Below are positions 22,349-33,619 of a stretch of 64,000 bases of DNA, piece by piece. The stretch spans positions 21,716,288 through 21,780,287 of the forward strand of contig CM069605.1 of the NCBI GenBank assembly GCA_035771175.1. Reading direction: 5' to 3'. Each line of letters starts with the position of its first letter. Position 1 is the first letter of the stretch. The position numbers and the translations under genes are program-made. Origin of the DNA: Paratinospora sagittata. Its lineage: Eukaryota; Streptophyta; Magnoliopsida; Ranunculales; Menispermaceae. A model generated the notes under the pieces. The model was not told where the DNA came from. It did not search any database and saw only the letters and a list, made by a program, of their open reading frames with translations.

Positions 22349-23289
22349 TCATGTAGCTTTGAGATCTTTCTTGTCTTTTCTATACGAGCTGGCGTTCTTC
22401 TTATACTTAATGGGACATTCACACGTTACATGACCTGGTTTGTTACAACCGTAACATATTAACTCTACAGGTTTAGACTCAGATTTCTTTCCTTTGTGAA
22501 ACCTTGTTGAACTTTCTAGATAACATAACCATGTCATCTTTTGAGTCTGAATCATTTTCAGAATCAATCTCAACATTAAGAGAAATAGATTTCTTTTTTT
22601 TTCCTCAACATTGATCGGGAGCATCGTATCGTTTATCTTCAATTCATAAACCATTAATGAACTGCATAGTTCATCAAAGGTGTATTCAACCAGATTTTTG
22701 GCTTCTTCAATAGCCGTGGCCTTGGGTTCCCATGCTCTGGGTAGGCCTCTTAGAAACTTTCTAACAGTTTCTTCTTGGTCATAGGTTTTTCCTAGGTTCT
22801 TCATCTCATTGATGTTTGTTGTAAACCGAGCAATAACCTCAGCTATCGAATCAGTTTCTTTCATCCTATAGGTCTCATATTTTTCAACTAACAGTTGGAG
22901 CCTTGCCTTTTTAACTTGCAAAGTTCCTTCGTGCCTCTAACTTGTTTCAAATTTCCTTAGTGGTTTCACACGCACTAACTCTATTAAACTCTTCTACGGA
23001 TAAACTGCAAAACAAAATGTTTACAGCTTGGTTATTTAATAGCTCTCTTTTCTTTTCCTTGGTACTCCATTCATCTAGTTCCTTCAGGGACAGTAGCACC
23101 GTCTACTATTTTAGTAGGTGTTGGACAGCCGTTTGTCACAACATCCCCACATTCTAAGTCTTGGGCTTTTTGGTAGTACCTAAACTTAGTTTAACAGTGT
23201 GAATAGTTTTCATTCTTGAACAGTGGTGGTCAGTTTGTGGAGTTTCCTTCACCTGAGAGATAAATACTTCTTTCGTTTTGTCCTGCCAT
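22349..23289 (-). pseudogene. gag of SIRE B1 (UBN2-type) with stops
   Basis: The start MAGQNERSIYL at 23289 lies just inside the primer-binding site. Stops occur in the first 120 codons. The intact piece 22921-22349 covers the UBN2 copia gag domain (ETDSIAEVIARFTTNINEM, RKFLRGLPRAWEPKATAI) and ends with a zinc knuckle CYGCNKPGHVTCEC. In a functional element this would package the RNA. The same segment in B2 (30790-29575) is more broken. Confidence 0.75.
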
Positions 23290-23329
23290 ACTCAATCAAA
23301 GATGGTTAGATACTTTGACGGTTAACCTA

Positions 23330-23342
23330 TTCTAATACCAAT
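23330..23342 (-). other. Primer-binding site of SIRE B1
   Basis: The minus strand reads attggtattagaa directly after the LTR terminus ggccaaca, a decayed tRNA-iMet-type site (canonical tggtatcagagc). B2 has the better version attggtattagagc at about 30828-30841. Confidence 0.7.
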
Positions 23343-23589
23343 TGTTGGCCCAGATATGTCCAAAAGGGGGCTGAGTTGGACACTTAGCAAATTTTAACCT
23401 TTCTTAGTAATGTGCGGATTAATAAAAGTAAATTAAACAAGGTATAACAAATAGATACAGTAAATGTAAATGAGACAATGCAATAAGGATTTATAGTTGT
23501 TCGGCCTCACCTAAATCCACTACCTAACCTCCTCAGTTAGGATTTGTTCAAACTTTACTACGGACCTTCTTACGGGTGAAGATCAAATT

Positions 23590-23745
23590 GGTACACTTTC
23601 TCAACTTACGGGTGTGAGAACTACCGTTTCTCAGCTTACGGGTGTGAGAAGACCGTTTCTCAACTTACGGGTGTGAGAGGACCGTTACTCCGGGTGTGAG
23701 AGGACCGTTTCTCAACCTAAGGGTGTGAAAGGACCGTTACAACTT
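23590..23745. repeat. Tandem repeats of about 33 bp in SIRE LTR
   Basis: Five units of the type tctcaacttacgggtgtgag followed by aggaccgt occur in a row. Related but more decayed units are seen in B2 at about 31100-31225. They lie in the R/U5 part, so they would be transcribed in the leader RNA. Confidence 0.75.
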
Positions 23746-24498
23746 TGAGCAACATTTGTTCTTGCCCAGTAACTAATCAGTCACTGCAAATTGAATACAA
23801 GATGAGATATGATTCCCTTTACTCAGAATCAAAGTGATACTTACAAAGTTTTGAATTGAACCTTCTGTTACCACAAATTCAGTAAAATATGTATGATAAA
23901 GTTTGGTTGAAAAACAAGTTCAAAAAGCTTTTGTCTTTTTCAATGGATTTTGAAATAGATGAAGATGAAGATCAATCAATCCAGAAGACTTGATGTTTTT
24001 GTTTCAAAATGATTGCAAGTTCAAGCACGATTGAAAAATGGCTAACTTCCAAAAAGTTATTTGCACAAGTGAAAATTGTTAATGTGTTTTTTTGAATGAA
24101 TATCAATTTTAGTATTTTTGTTTTTTCTTTCTACTCTAAGGCAACACATATATATATATATATAGAAATATTAGAGGCGCAATGGACTTGGTGAATTTTG
24201 GCGCTCTAGGTTATTTCAAATACAACGTCTACATTCTTTCTCGAAATGGATCGATTCAGCTCTGTGCATATTACGACGATAGCACCTGAATCATCTTATC
24301 ATTCACGAAAAAGGAATGTTCTGACAAAGTATTAGAACGTTCAAAAAGTTTTGAAAAGTTTTTGTACGATTCTGAAACATTCTGAAAAGTTTTTGTACGG
24401 TGCTGAAAAAGCTAACAGAAATAGTGTTAGTGCCAAAATAGTAGCATTGTTGAATTAGCGTCCTGACGCTTAATATTAACTTTGTCATTTTGTTCCTT

Positions 24499-24995
24499 GA
24501 GGGCGCTCATGAAGCATGAGTGTCCTGCTGTACTGTGAAGTGAGGGCGCTACTAAATCGTAAGCGTCCTTACTTACTTAGATGATTTAAACGACTTAAAT
24601 CATGAGGGCGCTGCTTTGACAGTTAGAGTCCTACTTTGTTTCAGAAACTCATATACGCACAACGACGCTACTCACAAGTAAGCGTCCTGAAAGTTATTAA
24701 GTTGATTCTAAGAATAAGGGCGCTCTCATACAAGTAGCGTCCTGATAGTTTATTCAACTTATAACTATCAGCGTCCTTAAAGATAGAAATCAATTAAGAC
24801 TTAAGAGAACTTCCAGCAAGCTAAAACTAAGTCGGCGTGCTGACACTTTCAAAGGTTGACTAAAGGAAGGCCGCTACGTACAAGTAAGCGTCCTTATGAA
24901 TGAGTTCAATTCAACCTTGAGTGTCCTTATATTTTATCAGCGTCCCGACTCATCAAGTCTAAGAGGGCACTGCTAAAACATTAGCGTTCTAAAAG
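24499..24995. repeat. Array of short hairpin units in SIRE U3 (B1 5' LTR)
   Basis: Units such as gagggcgctactaaatcg followed by taagcgtcctta, and agggcgctctcatacaag followed by tagcgtcctgat, recur about eight times. Each can pair agggcgct with agcgtcct (one G-U pair). The corresponding units in the other SIRE LTRs differ in loops more than in stems. Confidence 0.65.
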
Positions 24996-25402
24996 ATTTT
25001 GTAAAAACAATTTCTGATTTCTCGATTAAAGCTCGATAAATAACATGATATTTCCGGATTAAATCAAATATGCAGACGATTGAAAATCAATTCGATTAAA
25101 ACATGCAGTCATGCATAGTGCTGAATCTAATGGCATAGAAGGTTCTACAACCTATCATAATCTAATCATACTACCGAACATCTTCAAATGAACATGGCCT
25201 TCAAGTAGATCTTTAATACGTTCTCTATGCATCATTGATTCTTTTGAAGCCTTCAAGTAAGATTAGATATGCCATGTATGCAATAATATCATAAATAGAA
25301 TGTGGTTTGTAATCATCAAAATATCTTTCATATTAGGGACATATTCTCGTAAGGGACATGTGGATAATTGGTTCAACACCACCCTTTGTAAGCAGTTGGG
25401 TT

Positions 25403-25836
25403 CTAGGTGATTAAAGATGCATGTTTGTCCCCACTCACCCACGTGCTTGCGTAGTACCAACCAGAGCAACTTGGGTGGAGTTTGAGCTGGTAGCCAAGCT
25501 TGAACTCTGTCGAATTGAAGTTCGGCCAATTACGTTTGTTCCACAGCACCATCAGGCTGAGGAAGGCCCGCCAAGCATTGGGGCTAAGCTGAGCTGGGGC
25601 GACACTCAGGTCGGCCAATAGGCGGCAAATGACCTTGGGTAGTGCAAGGGTCGCTTTGTACTTAAACAAGCTAGTATAGAACGTTACCCAACCCTTCTTA
25701 GGGTAGCTCGGTCTGTCGGTGCACCGAGGAATGCGCATACGAACAGGTGATGGGATGCCGAGCAGAGCCCTCAAGTACGAAAGTTGGTCATCGGTGAAGG
25801 TGGAGGAGAACTCATCAACTGAAAAAGAAGGGCTCG
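25403..25836 (-). pseudogene. Antisense ORF of a Tat-like gypsy element, C-terminal half (Transposase_28-like)
   Basis: The minus-strand frame matches the plant family annotated as putative gypsy-type transposon protein (PF04195): FTDDQLSYLRALLGIPSPV at the start, then LADLSVAPAQLSPNAWRAFL, then KLHPSCSGWYYASTW. The frame is open up to a stop at 25403. Its upstream half is not adjacent: it is found at 52719-53037, on the other side of the Athila insertion, in the same frame. The role of this protein is unknown; in Tat-type elements such as Grande, an antisense ORF between pol and 3' LTR is known. Confidence 0.6.
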
Positions 25837-26197
25837 TTATGGGTGCAAACCGCAAGTGTACGGTTGCCAAGTTATAATATAAACCGATGAGAATCGGGTA
25901 TCGTTCTCAGGGATAGTGTTACTACACTAATTATATCGTTCCTAGCCCTAATTTTATCTAGAAATTCAAATTGTGATAATCAGTGAACTAAAATAATAAT
26001 TAAAGTAAAGCACTAATTAAAATAGCAAGTTATCATAATTTTGTGGAGAAAAATCAAGATTAAAAACTTCTAGAGATTAGATTTCACCTAATTATCAATC
26101 ATGCAATATTAGACATGGTTATTATCAAATCATTATTCGTGTTTATAAGTCAAAATCCTATAGTTTCTAACACCCTCTGTCGAGTGTCGCGTTAGAA
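25837..26197 (-). repeat. Athila 3' LTR fragment
   Basis: It contains the terminal 361 bases of the LTR (minus strand), ending CACCCATAA where the 5' LTR has CACCCATCA. It stops at gtgtcgcgtta (26197), where the full LTR continues with taatctattgcc, and SIRE B2 RNase H sequence follows directly. A deletion has removed the rest of the LTR and the 3' end of B2. Confidence 0.8.
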
Positions 26198-26198
26198 A

Positions 26199-27790
26199 GG
26201 TCTCTGCGAATATGAACAAACTGGTCTTTTGGTAGGGCTTTAGTAAATATGTCAGTCAGTTGCTCTTTGGTTCCAATATGAGATAATGCGACTTCTCCAT
26301 TTTGCACATGATCCTTTGTAAAAAGTGATGTCTTATTTGAATATGCTTAGTTTGGGAGTGCAATACATAATTTTTAGATATGTTAATAGCACTAGTATTA
26401 TCACATAAAATTTCAGCACATTATAATCCTGAAGTTGTTGTTTCATGTAAAGAACTAGAGAACAACAACTTCCGGCTGCAACATATTCTGCTTCAGCTGT
26501 GGATAGTGCCATGGAATGTTGTTTCTTGCAGAACCAAGAAATCAGAGAATTTCCAAGAAAGTGACAAAATCTAGAGGTACTTTTCCTATCAGTGAGACTG
26601 CCGACATAGTTGGAGTCTACATAACTTCTGAGATCAAAAATAGTATCTTTGGAATACCAAATTCCTAAATTTGTTGTGCCATTTATGTATCTGAATATTC
26701 ATTTGACACATTTTAAATGAGATTCTTTTGGTTCAGATTGAAATCTTGCACATAGACAGACACTAAACATAATGTCAGGTCGACTTGCTGTTAGGTACAA
26801 AAGACTTCCAATCATGCTTCTATAAAGTCTTGAATCAATTGATTTACCTATTTCATCCTTAACTAATTTGATTGCATAAGTACAAGGAGTGTCAATCAAT
26901 TTCAAATTGTGTATTTGAAACTTTTTAACCATTTCCTTAGCATACTTTGATTGGCTTAAGAAGGTGCCTTTCGACATTTGTTTAATTTGTAAGCCGAGAA
27001 AGTATGTAAGTTCTCCCATCATACTCATTTCAAATTCCTTCTGCATTAATTTTGAAAACTCATCACATAATTCTTTGTTTGATGCACCAAAAATGATATC
27101 GTCCACATATATTTGAACAATGAGCATATTATTATTGTGGTGTTTGACAAACAAAGTTGGATCAAGTTTTCCTTTTTGAAACTTATGATCTAAAAGAAAT
27201 GAACTCAGTCGATCATACCAAGCTCTTGGAGCTTGTCTCAATCCATATAAGGTTTTGTGGAGTTTGAATACATATTCTGGGTCTTGAGGATCCTCAAAAC
27301 ACTAGTGGTTGTTCCACATATACCTCTTCATTGATGTAACTATTTTGAAAAGCACTCTTTACATCCATTTGGTATAAGGGAAAATCCTTGTAACAAGCGT
27401 AGGCAAGTAACAATCTTATTCCCTCTAGTCTTGCTACTGGGGCAAAAGCTTCTTCGAAGTCTATGCCTTCTTCTTGGTTGTACCCTTGTGCAACTAGTCT
27501 AGCCTTATTGCGGACAATGATGCCTTGTTCATTCTTTTTGTTCCTAAAGATCCATTTGGTTCCTATAATCTATTGATAAAAAGGTCTAGGAACTAATTCT
27601 CATACTTTGTTGGGCACAAAGTGTCATAGTTCTTCTTGCTGGCAAGAATCCAATTTTCATCTTTTAGAGCATCTTCCACTTTAATTGGTTCAAATTGTGA
27701 TACAAAAGCAACAAGCTCTTGATCTTTTTGAATTGAGGCTCTAGTGGATACACCTTTTCTTGGATCTCCTAAAATTTGATATTGGGAAAG
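26199..27790 (-). pseudogene. RT and RNase H of SIRE B2
   Basis: The open piece 27241-26699 starts within RT at RQAPRAWYD and includes the catalytic box IYVDDIIFGAS (about 27115) and GLQIKQMSKGTF, continuing into the linker to RNase H (MIGSLLYLTASRPDI). Upstream RT (27780-27245) and downstream RNase H (26698-26199) are recognisable by comparison with B1 but contain stops and frameshifts. The last 20 codons of pol are followed at 26198 by Athila LTR. Confidence 0.75.
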
Positions 27791-28132
27791 ACCTTGAAGT
27801 AGTCTAGAGTTTTTAGAAGATTTTAGAGATGGTTCAGGTTCAAGATCTATAACCTTGGTTGTCTTAGGTTCATCGTCGTCAAAATTTAATTGCTTAAATT
27901 CATCCTCAAGACTTTTCTTATTAACACTTTCATCAAAGTTTACATGAATTGATTCTTCTACAATTTGATTTGATTTGTTGAAGGCTCTGTTGGCTCTACT
28001 GTGAGAAGAATATCCTAAAAATATTCTTATGTCAGATTTATGTTCAAACTTGTCTAGATTGACTTTATCATTTAGAATAAAACATTTACATATGAATACT
28101 CGAAAGTAACTGATGTTGGGTGCTCTACCCTT

Positions 28133-29150
28133 TCATAGTTCATATGGAGTTTTATTCAAATCTTTTCTAATCAGAACTCGATTTATCACATAACAGGCAG
28201 TGTTTATAGCTTCACCCCAAAAATGATTTGCAGTGTTATACTCATTGAGCATTGTTCTACACATCTCCTGCAGGGTTCGGTTTTTTCTTTCAACTACACC
28301 ATTTTGCTGTGGTGTCCTAGGGCCTGATAGATGGTGAGTGTAACCTTGATTGTTACAAAATTCTTCGAGATTTTTATTGACAAATTCACCACCTCTATCA
28401 CTCCTAATTATGTTGATTTTGTACCCTTTTTCATTTTCGACTCTTTTACAGAATTTTATAAATGTTTCACAAGCATCAGATTTATGAGCTAATAGAAATT
28501 CCCATGTAAATCGAGTAAAGTCATCAACAATCACAAACACATATGATTTACCACCTAAGCTGTGGGTTTTGGTTGGTCCGAAAAGATCCATGTGAATCAG
28601 TTCGAGAGCTCTAGAGGTTGATTGATGCCTCTTGCTCTTAAATGATGATCTGGTGTGCTTGCCAAGTTAACATGGTTCACAAACCTTGTCATTTGAGTAA
28701 GTTCCTTTTGGAATTCCCATGGCCAGATCATGTTTAACAATCCTAGATATGTTGTCCAAATTAATATGAGCTAATCTCCTATGCCATAGCCATGCATCAT
28801 TAAAAGAGATAACACTTAAACATGTTACATTTTGTTTCTTCATGTTATTAAAGTTTGTGCAATACACATTCTTAATTCTAGATGTCATGAATGCAACAGT
28901 TTTATTAGCATGCTTGACAATACACCTATTTGCCTCAAATAAAATGTCATAACCTTTGTCACATAATTGACTTATGCTCAAGAGATTATGCTTAAGCTCT
29001 TTAACATAAAGTATATCAGATATGGATAGAGAATCGTTACCAATAGTTCCGATGCCTTCAATATCACCTTTGTTATCGTCTCCGAAGGTGACCTTTCCTC
29101 ATTTCTTCTTTTCAAGGCTCAGAAAGTGAGATCTATCTCCAGACATGTGC
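28133..29150 (-). pseudogene. Integrase and GAG-pre-integrase of SIRE B2
   Basis: The frame 28591-28133 is an intact copia integrase catalytic core: HMDLF just upstream and DLFGPTKTHSLGGKSYVFV, SDRGGEFVNKN, and QQNGVVERKNRTLQEMCRTM supply Asp, Asp and Glu. Upstream, 28981-28667 holds GAG-pre-integrase (WHRRLAHINLDNI, ..CEPC), and the decayed protease active site lies near 29150-29170, where DSG context is partly deleted. Frameshifts separate the pieces. Confidence 0.8.
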
Positions 29151-29199
29151 CTGGAATAGCCGCTGTCTATACATCTTCATTTTTGCATATCTACACTAC

Positions 29200-30800
29200 A
29201 TAAAATATTTTTGACTTTGGTACGCATGCCTGTTTGGGTCCATGCATGTTAGCATCAGTAAGAATAGATTTTTCAATCCATGCATATTTTCTTTTTTGTC
29301 TACCTAAGACATTGCATCTGAGTATTCTATTTCCCTATGACATTTGTTGCATTTTGGTCTCTTCGTCAGTACGGTGTCGTATTCCTTTTGTTTAGACCCA
29401 TGAGGGTAGCCTAGTCCAGTCTTGTCGAATGCACATTTTTGTGATCCTAACATCATGTTAAATATCTTTTAACCATTTGTGAATTTAATCACTGTGCAGT
29501 GCAGGTCTTCCTTTTCTTTTCTAAGAGTTTCATTTTCATTTTTCAGTTTCCCAACAACTTTCTTAAGTTGTTCATTATCTAGAGACAGTCCGTCTAGCTC
29601 TTCTGTTGGAATTCAATTTCCTCAAGAGCTTCTTCAAGACTATGTTAAGTTTTTCATTCTTCTTAATCTCTTTACTAAGTTTTGACTTAAGCTCCTGAAT
29701 ATAAATGTTGAACTCATGCGATTTGTCAGTAGGTTCAGTTTTTACCTTTGTGCTTGCCATTAAGCATAATGCAGCAGTGTGGTCTGAATCCATTTCATCT
29801 TCGCTTGAGCTTCAATCATCCCATGTGGGTTTGAGAACTTTCTTGTCTTTTCTGTAAAATCTGGTGTTCTTCTTATATTTTATGGGGCATTCACTCTTTA
29901 TATGACCTAGTTTGTTATAACCGTAACATATTAACTCTATAGGTTTAGTCTCGAGTTTCTTTCCTTTGTGTAACGTTGAGTAAGAATTATTCTTACACTT
30001 TCTCCTAAGTAACTTATTGAACTTTTTGGATAACATAGTCATGTCGTCTTCTGAGTCTGAATCATTTCAGAATCAGTTTCAACATTGAGGGCAATTAATT
30101 TCTTTTCTTTTTCCTCAATCTTGATCGGACACATTGTCTCTTTTAGCTTCATTTCATGAACCATTGATGAACCACATAGTTCATCAAAAGTGTATTCAGC
30201 CAGATTCTTGGCTTCTTCTATGGCTGTGGCCTTGGGTTCCCATGCTTTGGGTAGACCTCTTAGAAATTTTCTAACAGTTTCTTCTTGGTCATCAATTTTT
30301 CATCTCATTGATGTTTGTTGTAAACCTAGCAATAGCTTCAGCTATCGAATCAGTTTCCTTCATCCTTTAGGTTTCATATTTTTCAACTAACAGTTGGAGC
30401 TTTGCCTTTTTAACTTGCAAAGTTCCTTTGTGGGTGACCTCTAACTTGTTCTAGATTTCTTTAGCGGTTTCACACACACTCTATTGAACTCTTCAACTGA
30501 TAAACTACAAAACAAAATGTTTACAGCTTGGTTATTCAATAGTTCTCTTTTCTTTTCTTTAGCACTCTATTCGTCTATATCCTTTGGGATAGTAGCACCA
30601 TCAACTATTTTAGTAGGCGTTGGACAACCGTGTGTCACAACATCCCACATCTCTAGATCTTAGGCTTTAAGGTAATACCTCATCTTAGTTTTCCGGTGTG
30701 AATAGTTTTCTCCCTTGAACAGTGGTGGTTGGTTGGTGGAGTTTCCTTCACCTAAGAGATAAGTGCTTCTTTCGTTTTGTCCTGCCATACTCAATCAAAG
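29200..30800 (-). pseudogene. gag of SIRE B2
   Basis: The start codon is at about 30787 (MAGQ context, complement of tgccat). Pieces correspond one by one to the B1 gag: UBN2 core at about 30420-30150, zinc knuckle with CYGYNKLGHIKSEC at 29930-29890 (second Cys replaced by Tyr, so the knuckle is broken), a coiled-coil-like acidic segment at 29793-29575 and the second knuckle region near 29350. Frameshifts are frequent. Confidence 0.7.
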
Positions 30801-30841
30801 ATGGTTAGATACTTTGATGGTTAACCTGCTCTAATACCAAT

Positions 30842-32839
30842 TGTTGGCCCAGATGTGTCCAAGAGGGGGGTGAATTGGACACTTAACAGATTTTAACCTT
30901 TCTTTTAATTGTGCGGAATAATGAAAGCAGATTAAACAAAGTATAGAAATGAGATATAGTAAATGTAAATGAGACAATGCAAGCAAGATTTATAGTGGTT
31001 CGACCGTGCCTACATCCACTACCTAACCTCCTCAGTTAGGATTTTTGTTCAAACTCCACTATGGATGGACCTTCTTACGGATGAAGATCAAATCGGAACA
31101 CTTTCTTAACTTATGGGTGTGAGAACTACCATTTCTCACCTTACGGGCGTTAGATGACCGTTTCTCTACTTACAAGTGAGAGAGAACCTATTCTCAACTT
31201 ATTGGTGTGAGAAGACCGCTTACAACTTTGAGCAACACTTGCTCTAACTCAGTGACTTACTCGTCATTACAATCTGATTACAGAATGAGATATGATTCCC
31301 TTTACTCAAAATCAAAGTGATACTTACAACGCTTTAGATTGAACCTTCTGTTGCCACAAATTCAGCAAAATATGTATGATGAAGTTTATGCTGAAAACAA
31401 GTTCAAATAGCTTTTGTCTTCGTAAATGGGTTTTTGAAATAATGAAGAAGAAGATCAATCAACCCAAAGACTTGAAGTTTTTCTTTCAAAAGATTGTAAG
31501 ATCAAGCACAGGTAAAAGAAGACTAACTTTCAAAAAGTGTTTTGGCACAAACGAAAACTGTCAATACGTTTTGAATGAATATCAGTTTCGTATTTCATTA
31601 GTTAATTTTTCTGCTCTGAGGCAGCACGTATATATAAGAATAACAAAGGCACAATGGACTTGGTAATTTAGCGCTCTAAGTTAGTTCAAATATAACGTTA
31701 ACATTCTTTCCAGAAATGGATCGATTCAGCTTCATGCATATTACGACGATAGCACCTGAATCATGTGGTTCTTTCATGAAAGAGGAATGTTCTAACAAAG
31801 TTTTAGAACGTCTTAAAAAGGTCTGAAAAGTTGTATGATTCTGAAAAGTTCTGAGAAGTAGTTGTACGTTTATGAAAAAAGTTAACAGAAATGGCAGTAA
31901 TGTCAGAACAACAAAAATATATTTTTTGTCATTTTGTTCATTTTAGGGCGCTCATAGAACATCAGCGTCTTACTGAACAATGAAGTGAGGATGCTACTAA
32001 ATCGTAAGCGTCCTGACTTGTTTTGACAATTAAACGACTTAAAGCATGAGGGCGCTACTTCGCAGTAAGCGTTCTGCTTTGTTTTAAAACGCAAAACATA
32101 TGAGGGTGCTACTCAAGAGTAAGCGTCCTAAACTATTAAAAGCAGTTTTAAAACAATGTTTAAGCGTTCTGATAGACGGTGAGCGTCCTGAAAGTTACTT
32201 AAGTTGATTGTAAAGATGAGGGCGGTCCTACACAAGTAGCGTCTTGATAATTCATTCAACTTATAACCTATCAGTATCCTTAAAGATAAAAAAATCTTTC
32301 AGTGAGCTGAAGTTAAATCAGCGTCCTGATACTCTCAAAGGTTGATAAGAGAAAGGTCACTACTAACAAGTAAGCGTCTTTATTAATCAGATCAATTCAA
32401 CCTTGAGCGTCTTAACATTTTATCAGCGTCCTGACTCATCAAGTCTAGGAAAGTGCTGCAAAAACAATAGCGTCCTGAAAGACTTTAAAAAAGCGGTTTT
32501 TGATTTCTCGATTAAAACACGATAAAACATAAAGTAATCAGATTAAATCAAACATGAAATCAATCGATTAAAACATGCAGACATGCATATTGCTAAATCA
32601 CATGTCCTACAACCTATCATAATCTAATCATACAAATAAACATCTTCAAATGATCATGGTCTTCAAGAAGATCTTTTAATACGTTCGTCATGCATCATTG
32701 AATCATTGATACCTTCAAGTAAGATTAGATATGCCATATGTGCAGTAATATCATGAACAAAATGTAATTTTGTAATCATCAAAATATTTCATAATAGAGA
32801 CATATTCTCGTAAGGGACATGAGGATAATTGGCTCAACA
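30842..32839 (-). repeat. 5' LTR of SIRE element B2
   Basis: On the minus strand it starts TGTTGAGCCAATTATCC and ends GGGCCAACA next to the primer-binding site attggtattagagc. Length is 1998 bases. It carries the hairpin array (31943-32480) and a decayed 33-bp repeat (about 31100-31225). Confidence 0.85.
31943..32480. repeat. Array of short hairpin units in SIRE U3 (B2)
   Basis: This array is of the same type as at 24499-24995: agggcgctcatagaacat followed by cagcgtctta, gagggcgctacttcgcag followed by taagcgttct, and so on. It is more diverged from B1 than the two B1 LTRs are from each other. Confidence 0.6.
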
Positions 32840-33615
32840 CTATGGATACAATAAAAAGGAAGGTAGGCTATTTGGTTCAAACCTTTTCAAACATGGCCTA
32901 AATTATCTTCCTTATGGTGTGTTTTCTTGGATTTCGCCTCGTGTAGTGATCAAACTTGTTCTAGAATCTCAAGAGATCTAAAATATGACTTAGCAAGCAA
33001 AAGTCCATTCCCAACGATCTTAATCTAATGATCAAAACCATTCACAATTGTTTAAGTCTATCCAACAAATCTCGGTAAAAATGGATCAAGCACACAAACA
33101 TATAAGTACTCTCTACATTCCCCTATCGTTTCATATCTTTAAAGTGTTCTCATGTCATTGGCCTTCCATAAGTAAGTCTAAAAGTGTAAACGAATGTGAC
33201 TACCTAACCTAAACTAATGCACACTTAGCAAACTAACCATGACAAAAATTTTAATTTAAATTCAAAACTCTCCCCCAAACTCAAAGTGAGCATTGTCCTC
33301 AATGCATGACATAAATAAAGAAAAACAGAGGCAAAAATAAAAGAAGAGAGTTTAGAAAAACCCTCTTAACCCAAATGGGTGTAGATATCATATGATGCAC
33401 TCCAATCGCCTCTCTTAGATGCTCCAAGAAAACACTCAAACTTGCTTTAGAACCTAGAAAGGAAAAGAAATGAATATGTCAATGGCACAAAACTCAAATC
33501 TATACTACAATGACTACAAACATAAAACATATAAAATAAGAAAACTCCAAAACCGATGGGTTACCTCCCAACAAGCGCTTGGTTTAAAGTCCTCAGTCCG
33601 ACTATCAGTCACATC
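32840..33615 (-). other. Athila 3' untranslated region
   Basis: There is no coding sequence. The stretch matches the 3' non-coding part of the plus-strand Athila derivative: tcgcctcgtgtagtgatc (about 32935) corresponds to the gatcacttgaggcgaa-like block near 48620, and ctcccccaaactcaaagtgagcattgtcctcaatgc (about 33270) corresponds to the block near 48245-48285. This confirms that it belongs to the minus-strand Athila element. Confidence 0.7.
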
Positions 33616-33619
33616 CCCA

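Larger units (their letters stand above)
11052..25378 (-). mobile_element. SIRE/Maximus-like Ty1/copia retrotransposon B1
   Basis: Read on the minus strand: 5' LTR 25378-23343, primer-binding site, gag, protease, integrase, [nested gypsy 20701-16253], RT, RNase H, polypurine tract, 3' LTR 13949-11052. Domain order integrase before RT marks it as copia; long LTRs, a long Gag with coiled coil and two zinc knuckles suit the SIRE lineage. The two LTRs differ in length (2.0 versus 2.9 kb) and in the R/U5 half. The flanks (atgca on the left, ccacc on the right) are not a TSD, and they lie in two different host elements. This suggests a recombinant of two SIRE copies. Many stops; inactive. Confidence 0.8.
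23343..25378 (-). repeat. 5' LTR of SIRE element B1
   Basis: On the minus strand it begins TGTTGAACCAATTATCC and ends GGGCCAACA, next to the primer-binding site. It shares its overall layout with the LTR of B2 (30842-32839). A run of five 33-bp repeats lies near its 3' end (plus strand 23590-23745) and the hairpin array in its U3 (24499-24995). An alternating tatatata stretch at 24149-24166 may serve as the TATA box. Confidence 0.85.
26198..32839 (-). mobile_element. SIRE/Maximus-like element B2 (3' truncated)
   Basis: It has a full 5' LTR (30842-32839), primer-binding site, gag, protease, integrase, RT and RNase H in minus orientation, but it lacks the polypurine tract and 3' LTR. It is inserted in the 3' untranslated part of the Athila element (Athila sequence resumes at 32840). 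Compared with B1 it keeps the YVDD box and an intact integrase core but has many small frameshifts. Confidence 0.8.

Noticed and set aside
24499..24995. Regularly spaced repeats that could be taken for a CRISPR array
   Set aside because: Units are imperfect, spacing is irregular, and the sequence lies in a plant LTR; no cas genes.
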